Source: Acidobacteriota bacterium
Lineage (GTDB): Bacteria > Acidobacteriota > Vicinamibacteria > Fen-336
Direction: 5' to 3'
NCBI GenBank assembly: GCA_022340585.1
Contig: JAJDNS010000096.1
Span: 1-62,226 of the forward strand
Length of the DNA: 62,226 bases
Part shown: one piece after another, positions 1 through 7,946 of the stretch
How positions within the stretch are numbered: the first letter of the stretch is position 1
How the letters are laid out: each line of letters begins with the position of its first letter
Position numbers and translations under genes: made by a program
The notes under the pieces: generated by a model
Databases searched by the model: none
Seen by the model: only the letters and a program-made list of their open reading frames with translations
Told to the model about the DNA's origin: nothing

Positions 1-396
1 CACCTTCACGCCGTCCGCGGTGTCGATCTTGATGGACTGACCCTCCGCCGTCTTGGCCTCCTTGATCTTCACCACGTCGGCCGCGGTGACCTTGCCGGGG
101 ACCACGTGGTAGGTGAGGACCTTCGTCAGCTTCGCCTTGTCGGCCAGGAGGGCCTGGAGGTCGGCGTGGGGGATCTTGGCGAAGGCCTCGTCGGTCGGGG
201 CAAAGACGGTGAAGGGACCCTCACCCTTGAGCGTCTCGACGAGACCGGCCGCCTGCAGCGCGGTGGCCAGGGTATTGAACTGGCCGGCGGCGACCGCGGT
301 CTCGACGATGTCCTTCTCGTGGTGCTCGCCTCGGGCGGCCGGGGTGAGGGCGAGGGCGAAGGTGAGGGTGGCGGCCAGGGCCGTGAGTTTTCGCAT
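1..396 (-). CDS. Fasciclin (FAS1) domain protein, 3' end cut by window edge
   Basis: Reading leftward from the ATG at 394-396, an open frame runs off the window edge, giving 132 codons with no stop. The first ~24 residues are a signal peptide ([20 protein letters not shown]). A FAS1 domain follows, with the H1-like stretch [13 protein letters not shown] and the strand [13 protein letters not shown], both typical of the family. FAS1 proteins are secreted or surface-attached adhesion modules. The start is supported by AGGAGAAGGA about 7 nt upstream. A single-domain bacterial FAS1 protein is about 160 residues, so perhaps 30 residues are missing. Family identity is clear; the role here is unknown. 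Confidence 0.88.
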   Translation of the reverse strand, partial: MRKLTALAATLTFALALTPAARGEHHEKDIVETAVAAGQFNTLATALQAAGLVETLKGEGPFTVFAPTDEAFAKIPHADLQALLADKAKLTKVLTYHVVPGKVTAADVVKIKEAKTAEGQSIKIDTADGVKV

Positions 397-610
397 GTTC
401 TTCCTTCTCCTTTGAGATCAACCAGCAACAACGCCCGTTCCGGCGGGCTCCATCGGCGTGGTGGGGGCGCGACACCAGCGCCGCGGGCCCCGAAGGGCCA
501 GGGTCGTTCCGCCGTCTCTCCCCCGTACATACGAGAAAGCCAATGAACTTGTTCTGAATAGTTTTTGAATATCTCACCACGAGTCGTGGCGGGCGCTCGG
601 CCGGAATGCG

Positions 611-706
611 ATGCGGGCTGGAATTTCCGAGCGGGTCTTCGTCTTCGAGGACGGGAGCGTGGTGGGCTTGCGGGGAGCCAATCAGCTCGCCAGGAAGATC
701 GAGTAG
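611..706 (+). CDS. Possible 31-residue small protein
   Basis: The 350 bp between the fasciclin gene and the photolyase hold one short reading frame with protein-like composition (begins MRAGISERVFVFEDGS, contains LRGANQLARKIE). There is no good ribosome binding site, and the frame ends just before the photolyase promoter. It could be a gene remnant or chance. The same gap also holds a perfect GAACTTGTTC palindrome at about 545-554, a possible operator, in an AT-richer stretch. I do not recognise the product. Confidence 0.22.
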   Translation: MRAGISERVFVFEDGSVVGLRGANQLARKIE

Positions 707-711
707 CTTGA

Positions 712-741
712 TGACGAACCATCGTCCATCGCGGCTATGAT
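712..741 (+). promoter_or_regulatory. Photolyase promoter, probably leaderless
   Basis: A -10 box TATGAT at 736-741 lies six bases before the GTG start at 748, so transcription would begin at or next to the start codon. A weak -35, TGACGA at 712-717, sits 18 bp upstream. No Shine-Dalgarno sequence could fit. This is inferred from sequence only. Confidence 0.5.
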
Positions 742-747
742 CGTTCG

Positions 748-2244
748 GTGAGCTACAAGCAGGCCCGGCTCCGCCGGCTCAACACCGCCCCGACGGCCGG
801 CGAGCGGGACTACGTCCTCTACTGGATCCAGGCGTACCGGCGGCTCGAGCGGAACCACGCCCTCGACTACGCGCTCTGGTGCGCGGAGCGACTCGACCGG
901 CCCTTGGTCGTCTACGAAGGACTCCGGCTCGACTACCCCTGGGCGAGCCGCCGGCTCCACCGATTCATCCTCGAGGGGATGGCCGCGAACGCCGCCCGGG
1001 CGAAGGAGCACGGCCTCAACTACTGGCCCTTCGTGGAAGAGAAGAGAGGCGAGGGGCGAGGGCTCCTCCGGAAGCTGTCCGAGCGGGCCGCCCTCGTAGT
1101 GACCGACGACTTCCCGTGCTTCATCGTCCCCGGACAGAGCCGCGCCCTGGCCCGGAAGGTGGACGTCCCGGTCCTCGCGGTGGACTCGAGCTCGATCGTT
1201 CCCCTCTCCCTCCTCGGCTCTCCGGTCTCCGCGGCCGCGCACCTGCGGCCGCGCATCCACAAGGCCTTCGCCGAGGCCTGGCTCCACCGCGCCGCTGCCG
1301 AGCCCGAGGTGTCCCGGGCCGCGGCCCGGCCGGTCTCGGCCCCGTTCGATCGCTGGTCGGGCGCCGACGACCCGGCCGCCTTCGTGGACGCCCTCCCCCT
1401 CGAGGGCACCGTGCCCCCGGTGGAGGGCATGCCCGGGGGAACGGGGGCCGCCCGGGCGCGGCTGGGGACGTTTCTCGAGCACCGCCTCCGCGGATACGCC
1501 GAGCGCCGCTCCGAGCCGAGGCCGCCGGACGAGGGGCACGCCAGCGGCCTCAGCCCCTACCTCCACTTCGGTCATATCTCCATCGAGGAGGTCGCCGAGA
1601 AGGTGCTGGCCACGACCGGAGACTGGACTCCCGAGGAGCTGCGGATCCACAACCGGGGGAAACGGGAGGGCTTCTTCTCGGACGATGCCGACGTCAACTC
1701 CTTCCTGGACGAGGCCCTCACCTGGCGGGACGTGGGGCTCCATTGGCACCGGTCCCGGCGCGCGGACGCCGCCAGCCTGGAGACGGCCCTGCCGTCCTGG
1801 GTGCTGGAGACGCTCGGGGCCCACGCGGGTGACGAACGGCCCCACCTCTACTCTGCCGACGAGCTCGAGGCGGGACAGACGCACGACGAGCTCTGGAACG
1901 CCGCCCAGCGTGAGCTCGTCGCCACCGGCACGATCCACAACTACCTGCGGATGCTCTGGGGGAAGAAGGTCCTCGAGTGGTCGCCGTCACCCGTCGAGGC
2001 CTACCGCATCCTCGAGCACCTGAACAACAAGTACGCCCTCGACGGGCGCGATCCCAACTCCTACACGGGGATCCTGTGGTGCTTCGGGCTCTTCGACCGC
2101 CCCTGGGCGCCGGACCGGAAGATCTTCGGGCGGATCCGATACATGTCGTCGGCGAACACCGCCCGCAAGTTCAGGCTCAGCCCCTACCTGGGATACGTCG
2201 AGAGCCTGCCGACCATCGAGGCCGTGCGCTCCGGGCGGGCGTGA
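748..2244 (+). CDS. phrB: Class II CPD photolyase
   Basis: Deoxyribodipyrimidine photolyase of the class II type: it uses FAD and visible light to split cyclobutane pyrimidine dimers. The N-terminus has the class II signature YVLYWIQAYRRLERNHALDYA (Rossmann-like antenna domain). The C-terminal FAD domain contains TWRDVGLHWH, HNYLRMLWGKKVLEWS and the closing FDRPWAPDRKIFGRIRYM block. The 498 residues are slightly longer than usual (about 450-480); the extra lies in a Pro/Glu-rich segment near residues 190-260. The start is GTG with no ribosome binding site but a -10 box six bases upstream. It converges with the NIF3-like gene, with a 1 bp gap. Confidence 0.93.
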   Translation: MSYKQARLRRLNTAPTAGERDYVLYWIQAYRRLERNHALDYALWCAERLDRPLVVYEGLRLDYPWASRRLHRFILEGMAANAARAKEHGLNYWPFVEEKRGEGRGLLRKLSERAALVVTDDFPCFIVPGQSRALARKVDVPVLAVDSSSIVPLSLLGSPVSAAAHLRPRIHKAFAEAWLHRAAAEPEVSRAAARPVSAPFDRWSGADDPAAFVDALPLEGTVPPVEGMPGGTGAARARLGTFLEHRLRGYAERRSEPRPPDEGHASGLSPYLHFGHISIEEVAEKVLATTGDWTPEELRIHNRGKREGFFSDDADVNSFLDEALTWRDVGLHWHRSRRADAASLETALPSWVLETLGAHAGDERPHLYSADELEAGQTHDELWNAAQRELVATGTIHNYLRMLWGKKVLEWSPSPVEAYRILEHLNNKYALDGRDPNSYTGILWCFGLFDRPWAPDRKIFGRIRYMSSANTARKFRLSPYLGYVESLPTIEAVRSGRA

Positions 2245-2245
2245 C

Positions 2246-3142
2246 TCAGAGGGGACGCAGGGCGTCGCGCAGGGGAACGTGGGTCACGCTCACCCCCGGG
2301 AAGCGGGGGCGCAGCCACTCGGCCAGCCACTTCATGCCGGGCTCCTCGCTGGCGGCGTGGCCGACGACGAGCACGGCCCGATGCTGCCCGGCGTGGATGG
2401 CGTCCCGGGCGTACTCCGACGTCTCCCACTCGGCGAGCTCGCCCACCACCAGCACCTCGACCCCCGTCTCCCGGGCGAACTGTATCTGGGCCCTGCCGCC
2501 GGCGGCGCCCACCATGAGCCCCACCGTGCGGTAGACGCGCCGCGGGTCCCCCACCGCCAGCACCCTCATCGTGCCGAGCCGCTCCCGGAGGAGGGTGGCC
2601 AGCTCGGGAAGAGACATGGCGGGGATCTCGCAGACCCGGGGGTCGTCGGGACGCGCGAAGCCCTTCCACCCCAGGGCCTCGAGGACTCCGGTGATGACCC
2701 CGTCGGGCTCGAGCCGGTGGATTCCGTCGTGGAATCGCCACACCACGATCCCGCTGTCCTGGAGCAGCTTCAGCTTGTGGCGGTAGACGTCGTCCTCCTG
2801 GAGCCAGTCCACCTCGTCGAGGTGGTTGTAGAACGTCGGCTCGTGGGTGATGACGAGGTTCGCCCCGAGCGAGACGGCCCGGTCGATCACCTCGCAGCTG
2901 GCGAGGAACGTGGTCACGATGCCGGTCACGGGCTGCGCGGGGTCACCCACCTTGACCGTGTCGACGGTCTCCGGGGGCCCCGGCGGCACCTCCGACAGGA
3001 TCCGGTCGATGACCTGCTGGACGGTGGGGCCCTCCTGGGCATCGGCTGCCGAAGCCCGCAGCACCCCGGCGGCGGTGAGAGCCAGGGCACCCCGGGCCAG
3101 GAAGTCGCGGCGGGTCTCCGAGGAAAGCGGACGTTCGGGCAT
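2246..3142 (-). CDS. Tat-exported NIF3-family dinuclear-metal protein
   Basis: NIF3/DUF34 family protein of 298 residues. The N-terminus is a twin-arginine signal (ETRRDFLARGALALTAAGVL, then an Ala-rich cleavage region). The body has the NIF3 metal-site motifs ITHEPTFYN (family HHP-like) and the C-terminal VVGHAASEEPGMKWL (family GHxxSE). These residues bind a di-metal centre in the hexameric family members. The function of NIF3 is not settled in any bacterium; proposed roles include GTP cyclohydrolase I-like or metal-dependent hydrolase activity. It lies 37 bp downstream of proC in the same direction. Export through Tat, which carries folded cofactor proteins, is unusual because most NIF3 proteins are cytosolic. 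Confidence 0.85.
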   Translation of the reverse strand: MPERPLSSETRRDFLARGALALTAAGVLRASAADAQEGPTVQQVIDRILSEVPPGPPETVDTVKVGDPAQPVTGIVTTFLASCEVIDRAVSLGANLVITHEPTFYNHLDEVDWLQEDDVYRHKLKLLQDSGIVVWRFHDGIHRLEPDGVITGVLEALGWKGFARPDDPRVCEIPAMSLPELATLLRERLGTMRVLAVGDPRRVYRTVGLMVGAAGGRAQIQFARETGVEVLVVGELAEWETSEYARDAIHAGQHRAVLVVGHAASEEPGMKWLAEWLRPRFPGVSVTHVPLRDALRPL

Positions 3143-3179
3143 TGGGGTCGGTGCTCCTCTCTGTGGGGCGACGGCTCTC

Positions 3180-4013
3180 TCAGCGCTCCTCGGGTTTCAC
3201 CGCCTGCTCGCCCAGCTCTCGACTCCTCTTCGTGGCCGCTTCCACCGCGTCCATCAGGGTGGTGCGCAGGCCCCCGGCCTCGATGGTGTGCAGCCCGGCG
3301 ATGGCGGTGCCGCCGGGGGAGGTGACCATATCCTTCAGCCGGCCCGGGTGCTCGTTCGTCTCGATGAGGAGCTTGGCCGACCCCAGGAGCGTCTGCGCGG
3401 CGAGAGCCTGGGCGTGGTGGCGCGAGAGGCCGACTTTGACGCCGGCATCGGCGAGAGCCTCGATGACGAGGAACACGTAGGCGGGGCCACTTCCCGAGAG
3501 GCCGGTGACCGCATCCATCTGGGCCTCGTCGAGGGCCACCGTCATTCCCACGGAGTCGAAGATCCGCTTGGCCGCCTCGAGGTCGTCCTCGGTGGCGTGT
3601 CCGCCCACCGCGATCGCGGTGGCTCCCGCGCCCACGAGCGCAGGGGTGTTCGGCATGGTTCGGATGACCCGGGCCTGGGGAAGCCGTGCCTCGATGGCAG
3701 CGAGGGGAATGCCGGCAGCGATGGAGATTACCAGGGCGTGGGCGTGGATCTCGGCGCCGATCTCCTCGAGCACCCGCTCCATCACCTGGGGCTTGACCGC
3801 AAGGATCAAGATGTCGGCCTGGCGCGCGACCTCGACGTTGTCCCCGGTCGTCCGGATGCCGTAGGTCTCGGCCAGCTCAGCCGCTCGATCGGACCGCGGA
3901 TCGCTCCCCACGATCTGCGACGGCTCGGTCACCCCGACCTTCAGCAGCCCACGGATGAGCGCCTCCCCCATGTTCCCGGTGCCGACGAACCCGATCGTGC
4001 CCTCGATCTTCAT
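3180..4013 (-). CDS. proC: Pyrroline-5-carboxylate reductase
   Basis: Reduces 1-pyrroline-5-carboxylate to L-proline with NAD(P)H, the last step of proline synthesis in the cytosol. The 277 residues show the N-terminal Rossmann loop GFVGTGNMGEALIRG, AVKPQVM, the conserved RTMPNTPALVGAGAT, and the C-terminal signature built around LSGSGPAYVF and TSPGGTTIAGL-like VTSPGGTAIAGL. The length is normal for the family. It sits between the coiled-coil protein gene (31 bp upstream) and the NIF3-like gene, all leftward, so probably one transcript. Confidence 0.96.
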   Translation of the reverse strand: MKIEGTIGFVGTGNMGEALIRGLLKVGVTEPSQIVGSDPRSDRAAELAETYGIRTTGDNVEVARQADILILAVKPQVMERVLEEIGAEIHAHALVISIAAGIPLAAIEARLPQARVIRTMPNTPALVGAGATAIAVGGHATEDDLEAAKRIFDSVGMTVALDEAQMDAVTGLSGSGPAYVFLVIEALADAGVKVGLSRHHAQALAAQTLLGSAKLLIETNEHPGRLKDMVTSPGGTAIAGLHTIEAGGLRTTLMDAVEAATKRSRELGEQAVKPEER

Positions 4014-4044
4014 CTGTCAGTCTCCCCTCGCCGTGGAGGAAACC

Positions 4045-6174
4045 TCACCCCTCGGCGGCCGCCTGCTTCTGCGCCAGAACCTGCAGCTTCTCGATGAGCT
4101 GGGGGCCCGGGATGGGCCGGGGCAGCCGACCCGCGGTGAGCGACATGGGCACGCGCTTGGCCCGCTCGGCCTCGGCCGCGTCCTCCGGGCTGAAGCTCAG
4201 GAAGAACGCGAGGCCGGCGCGGTCCTTCTGCCAGCCCCGGAACAGGCCGGCGACCGTCTGGTCGGGTCGGAAGGCGAGGATGTCGCAGACCGCCACGTTC
4301 AGCTTCTGGGCATCCGGTGTCTTCATCAAGAGAGCCAGCTCCTCCGGGTAGTTGGCGATCTTGACGTCCAGCCCCGCCTCCTCGAGCTCGGCGGCCAGTG
4401 GCTCGAGGCTGGCGGCGTCACGATCCAGCAGCGCCACGCGCAGCCAGGGGTCGCGTCTCTCGTCCCTCTGGCCCACGAGCGCAAGCCCCTCCTGCATGGA
4501 GACGCGCAGGCCCGGGGGCACGAACGGGGTGCGTCGCAGCACGTCCAGTGTCCCCCGCAGGGTCCCCAGGGCCTTCTCCGCCATCTCGTTGGCGTCGCCA
4601 CCGGGCACGCTCGCTTCGCGTGCCTCCCCGAGCTGCTCCCGCATCGAGGCCAGGGCCTCCTCCGACGAGCGCACTGCGGCTTCGGCAGCTCTCTTCTGCT
4701 CCTCCAGGGTATCCGCCCGGCCCCGGACAGCGTCGCGCTCGCCCTCGGTGTCCTGGAGAGTCTTCTCGAGAGAAGCCACCCGAGCCCTCAGCTCACCGGC
4801 TTCGGAGGTGGCGCGCCGCTCCTCCTCCCGGGCGGCCTCCAGCTCGCGCTGCGTGGTGGCCAGGGTGTCCTCGACGCTTCTCGCCGCGTCGGCGGCGGCC
4901 CGGCTCTCGGCCTCGAGACGCTCCAACGTGCCGCGGATTTCGTCCCGTTCGTTCTCCGCCCCTTGCAGGGCCACCTCGAGCGGGGACAAGCGCGCCTTGA
5001 GCGCCTCGACCTCGGCGGCGGCACGCTGCGCCTCCTGGCGCGCCGACTCCAGCTCCTGCTGCGCCGAGGCCTGCGCCTCTTCGGCGGACCGGGCTCCATC
5101 GCTGAGGGCGCGGCGCTGCTCCTCCAGCCGCTCGGCCACCGACGCGTGCTCGGCCTGCAGGGATTCCACCCGCGCGGTGAGCCTCTCGGACTCGTCGCGG
5201 GCGCCATCACGCTCCACCTCTGCGTTCTGGAGGGCCTCCTGGAGCGTGGCCACCCGGGCCTTGAGCTCGTCCCACTCGAGCGTCGAGTGCTCCCCCTCCG
5301 TCCGAGCCGCCTCGAGCTCCTGCCGCGCCGCGCTCAGGGCTTCCTCGGCCGCGCGGGCCCGATCCTCGGTGTCCCGTCCCTGCTCGTCGAGCTCCTTCGC
5401 CCCGGCGAGGACCCGGTCTCGCTCGACCTCCGCCTCCTTCAAGGCCGTCTCGAGGGCAATCAGACGTTCTCGCAGCTCGTCGCGCTCGGCGATGGAGCGC
5501 TGCTCTGCCTGCCGGGCCGCGGCCAGCTCCTTCTCCAGCTCGGGCCCCCGGTCAGCGAGGCCCGGCCCCTCCTTGCCGGCTTCCGCCGCGGGCGGTTGCG
5601 AGGCCCGGAGCCGTTCCAGGTGCCGGCCGGCGTCCTCCTCGAGCCGCTCCGCGACACGCTTCAGCTCGACCACCAGGGATTCGACCCGCTCGGCGGGGCT
5701 GCCGAGGAGCCGTGGCCACACCGGGGCGGCAAGGACCGTGAGGGCGTCGCCCAGGTTCGGGGCCGAGGGGCGGGGGAGACCGCGCAACACGAGCACCCCC
5801 GACTCGCCCTCGTGCACCCAGGGGACGATGCAGTTGTCTCGGAGCTGGACGCCCGGGGCCGACTCGCCCGGCTGGAACAGCGTCGGGCGCTCGAGGCAGC
5901 CAGGAGTCTCTTCGATGAGCCGGGAGAGGGCGCGCTCCGCCCCGAGGGGTCCCGACCCCAGGCTCAGGGCCGGAAGCAGCCGCCAGCCGCTCTCCGCCCT
6001 CGGGTCCCGCACCGCGGCCAGCAGCGCCGACGGTGACGCCCACTCGCGCACACGATCCAGGAAGCGCTCGAGGAGCCCGTCCAGCTCCTGCTCGGCCGCC
6101 AACTCGGCGGCGGCCCGCGCGACGTCTTCGAGCTGCAGGGGCTCCTTGCTGTTCGCGGTCCCGGGGTCGCTCAT
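4045..6174 (-). CDS. Long coiled-coil protein with GAF-like head and receiver-like tail
   Basis: Protein of 709 residues starting MSDPGTANSKEP, chosen because AGGAAGGAG lies 7 nt upstream; a longer in-frame extension to 6528 lacks coding character. Residues ~15-170 resemble a GAF/cofactor-type domain. Residues ~230-530 are a continuous coiled coil rich in Glu, Arg and Ala, built from four near-repeats of 70 residues (ten heptads), each opening with a DELKARVATLQEAL-like phrase; the second carries an 18-residue insertion. The last ~130 residues look like a response-regulator receiver: RVALLDRDAAS at strand 1, VAVCDILAFRPD at the phospho-site and a PRPIPGPQLIEKL end. No HTH or kinase domain is seen. 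A signalling or scaffold role is inference. Confidence 0.7.
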   Translation of the reverse strand: MSDPGTANSKEPLQLEDVARAAAELAAEQELDGLLERFLDRVREWASPSALLAAVRDPRAESGWRLLPALSLGSGPLGAERALSRLIEETPGCLERPTLFQPGESAPGVQLRDNCIVPWVHEGESGVLVLRGLPRPSAPNLGDALTVLAAPVWPRLLGSPAERVESLVVELKRVAERLEEDAGRHLERLRASQPPAAEAGKEGPGLADRGPELEKELAAARQAEQRSIAERDELRERLIALETALKEAEVERDRVLAGAKELDEQGRDTEDRARAAEEALSAARQELEAARTEGEHSTLEWDELKARVATLQEALQNAEVERDGARDESERLTARVESLQAEHASVAERLEEQRRALSDGARSAEEAQASAQQELESARQEAQRAAAEVEALKARLSPLEVALQGAENERDEIRGTLERLEAESRAAADAARSVEDTLATTQRELEAAREEERRATSEAGELRARVASLEKTLQDTEGERDAVRGRADTLEEQKRAAEAAVRSSEEALASMREQLGEAREASVPGGDANEMAEKALGTLRGTLDVLRRTPFVPPGLRVSMQEGLALVGQRDERRDPWLRVALLDRDAASLEPLAAELEEAGLDVKIANYPEELALLMKTPDAQKLNVAVCDILAFRPDQTVAGLFRGWQKDRAGLAFFLSFSPEDAAEAERAKRVPMSLTAGRLPRPIPGPQLIEKLQVLAQKQAAAEG

Positions 6175-6266
6175 CGTGGTCTCCTTCCTCTCGTGCTCCA
6201 AGAATGTACACCCTTCGCCGCTCTCGATGCTCCTCCGCCGGGAGAGGTCCTCCATCCTCCGGGGAG

Positions 6267-6296
6267 TTGATTCCCCCGCCAGTGATCTGCGACAAT
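6267..6296 (+). promoter_or_regulatory. Candidate promoter of the MATE leader
   Basis: TTGATT at 6267-6272 and GACAAT at 6291-6296 are separated by 18 bp. Each matches the housekeeping consensus at four of six bases. Transcription would start near 6303, just before the structured leader. No other promoter-like pair is visible between the coiled-coil gene and the MATE gene. Confidence 0.4.
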
Positions 6297-6324
6297 CTCG
6301 GCGCTTCCTAGAGGCGTGGACCCG

Positions 6325-6399
6325 ATGAGAACCCACATCGCCATTCCCGACCCCGGTTCCCGGCCCGTTCCGGGTGCACCGGCCTGCGGAGGTCCATAA
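6325..6399 (+). CDS. Possible leader peptide within the MATE attenuator
   Basis: A 24-codon frame (begins MRTHIAIPDPGS, six prolines) starts 10 nt after GAGG at 6311-6314. Its stop codon lies exactly at the 3' strand of stem P1. A ribosome reaching the stop would cover the GGAGGTCCA antiterminator arm and let the terminator form, whereas a ribosome stalled earlier would leave it free. That geometry fits ribosome-mediated attenuation, as known for some drug-resistance genes. Whether it is translated is unknown. Confidence 0.35.
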   Translation: MRTHIAIPDPGSRPVPGAPACGGP

Positions 6400-6428
6400 C
6401 TCAAGAGCAGAGACCGCACTCATCTCGA

Positions 6429-6465
6429 GCCCTGGACCTCCCGAGGTCCAGGGCTTTTCCTTTTT
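6429..6465 (+). terminator. Intrinsic terminator ahead of the MATE gene
   Basis: GCCCTGGACCTC at 6429-6440 is followed after two bases by its exact complement at 6443-6454, then TTTTCCTTTTT at 6455-6465. The T-tract is on the plus strand only. It lies 16 nt before the MATE start and far from any upstream plus-strand gene, so it must end a leader or small RNA. Confidence 0.85.
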
Positions 6466-6481
6466 AGAGTGAGCCAGCGTC

Positions 6482-7897
6482 ATGAGTCGTCCGGACACGT
6501 CGTACCGACAGATCATCAGCCTGAGCACGCCGGTGATGCTCAGCCAGCTGAGCTACACCGCGATGGGGATCATCGACACCATCATGGTGGGCCGGGTGGG
6601 GGTCGTGGCCCTCGCCAGCGTGGGCCTCGGGAGCATCCTGTTCTGGTGGCTGCTCAGCCTCTTCTGGGGCATGCTCGCCGGCGTCAACACCCTCGTGTCG
6701 CAGGCCGAGGGCGCGAACGACGGCAAGGGGGCCGGGGTGGCCTTCTGGCAGGGGATCTACCTCGGGCTCTTCCTCTCGGTCCTCGTCTTCGTGCTCTGGC
6801 CCCTGGCTCCCCACCTGATGGCCTGGACCGGGGCCTCGCCGGAGGTCCAGGAGAACGCCGCCGCCTACATGCGGATCCGCCTCCTGGGGGCATTCGGCCT
6901 CATGCTCCTGATGGCCTGCGACAACTTCTACCGCGGGATCGGGCGCACGGACGTGCCCATGTGGTTCGGGTTCGTGAAGCTGTTCCTGAACTCGGGGGCC
7001 AACTACGTCTTCATCTTCGGCCACCTCGGCGCGCCCGAGATGGGGGCAGTGGGAGCCGCGGTGGGCACCGCCATCGCCAACACCGTGATCGGGGTGGCCA
7101 TGTTCGTCACCCTCTTCATCCGAGCCGAGTTCCGGAATGTCTACCACCTGCTTCCCAGGGCCGGGCTGCACCGGCGCGTCTTCCGCGCGCTCGTCGTGCT
7201 GAGTCTCCCCATCGGGGTGCAGACCTTCATGGAGATGGGTGGTTTCAGCGTCTTCACTGCAGTCGTGGCGCGCCTGGGCGATCCCCAGCTCGCGGCCACC
7301 GACGCCGTGATCCACGCCTGGAGCGCCGCCTTCATGCTCTCCTACGGCCTGAGCATCGCCGGCCAGACGCTGGTGGGCCAATGCATCGGGGCGGGGGCGA
7401 AGCAGGAAGCTCGCCGGGTGATGCACCGGATCCTGCGGGTCGGCTACCTGCTCATGCTCGCGCTGGGCCTGGTGTATCTGTTTGTGCCGGAGACCCTCAT
7501 GGCGCTCTTCGTCCGCCCGAGCGAGCTCACGGTCCTGCTGCCCTTCGCGCGGCCGCTCTTCACCATCGTGGCCTTCTGCCTCTTCTTCGATCTGACCTTC
7601 ATGGTGATCGCGGGGGGCCTGCGTGGCGCGGGCGACACGACCTACGCGATGTTCGCCAACGTGGCCTCGGCCTGGGTGGTGTTCGTACCCCTGACGCTCT
7701 TCGTGGCGCCGCGCCATGGCCTGGTGGCCGCCTGGGCCTGCGTCATCGTCTACCTGGCGACCATGGCGCTGTTGATCTGGCTCCGCTTTCGAGGCACGGC
7801 CTGGATGAAGCCGGCCGTGGTGAGGGCGGGCTCGGCGGACGCCGCCGCGGCTGCGGAGCCGTCCTCCGAGGTGTCTGCCGCCGTGGAAAGCGGCTGA
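6482..7897 (+). CDS. MATE family multidrug efflux transporter
   Basis: Inner-membrane Na+ or H+ antiporter of the MatE/NorM type, 471 residues, about twelve hydrophobic segments in two homologous halves. Family features include the N-terminal LSTPVMLSQLSYTAMGIIDTIMVGR, the loop GLGSILFW, and in the second half IAGQTLVGQCIGAG and the GLRGAGDTTYAM block after TM10. The last ~20 residues are an Ala/Ser-rich tail. The ribosome binding site is weak (GAGTGAG). Expression is probably controlled by the terminator and alternative pairings just upstream. Substrates cannot be told from the sequence. Confidence 0.92.
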   Translation: MSRPDTSYRQIISLSTPVMLSQLSYTAMGIIDTIMVGRVGVVALASVGLGSILFWWLLSLFWGMLAGVNTLVSQAEGANDGKGAGVAFWQGIYLGLFLSVLVFVLWPLAPHLMAWTGASPEVQENAAAYMRIRLLGAFGLMLLMACDNFYRGIGRTDVPMWFGFVKLFLNSGANYVFIFGHLGAPEMGAVGAAVGTAIANTVIGVAMFVTLFIRAEFRNVYHLLPRAGLHRRVFRALVVLSLPIGVQTFMEMGGFSVFTAVVARLGDPQLAATDAVIHAWSAAFMLSYGLSIAGQTLVGQCIGAGAKQEARRVMHRILRVGYLLMLALGLVYLFVPETLMALFVRPSELTVLLPFARPLFTIVAFCLFFDLTFMVIAGGLRGAGDTTYAMFANVASAWVVFVPLTLFVAPRHGLVAAWACVIVYLATMALLIWLRFRGTAWMKPAVVRAGSADAAAAAEPSSEVSAAVESG

Positions 7898-7946
7898 GGG
7901 CGTAGAATCTGGCGTCCGTCGTCCGGGATCGCAAGGAGGACGCGCC

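Larger units (their letters stand above)
6303..6465 (+). promoter_or_regulatory. Candidate attenuator or riboswitch leader of the MATE gene
   Basis: The leader can fold in two exclusive ways. In one, 6316-6322 pairs with 6391-6397 (stem P1, TGGACC with GGTCCA), enclosing a CGATG/CATCG hairpin (6323-6327 with 6336-6340, loop AGAACCCA) and a longer GC hairpin (6353-6382); the downstream terminator is then free to form. In the other, GGAGGTCCA at 6388-6396 pairs perfectly over 9 bp with TGGACCTCC at 6433-6441, the 5' arm of the terminator, and blocks it. GATGAG at 6324-6329 can also pair with CTCATC at 6419-6424. I do not recognise a known riboswitch class. A 6S-like RNA is an alternative reading. 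Confidence 0.55.

Noticed and set aside
4352..6328. Ser/Arg-rich plus-strand frame over the coiled-coil gene
   Set aside because: It arises from the periodic Glu/Arg codons of the coiled coil on the other strand.
6303..6430. Known riboswitch classes (guanidine, fluoride, TPP, cobalamin, ZTP, SAM)
   Set aside because: None of their core motifs was seen by eye in this leader.
6303..6465. 6S RNA gene
   Set aside because: The rod-with-bubble fold could be forced, but the antiterminator pairing with a gene 16 nt downstream fits attenuation better; kept as an alternative in the entry.
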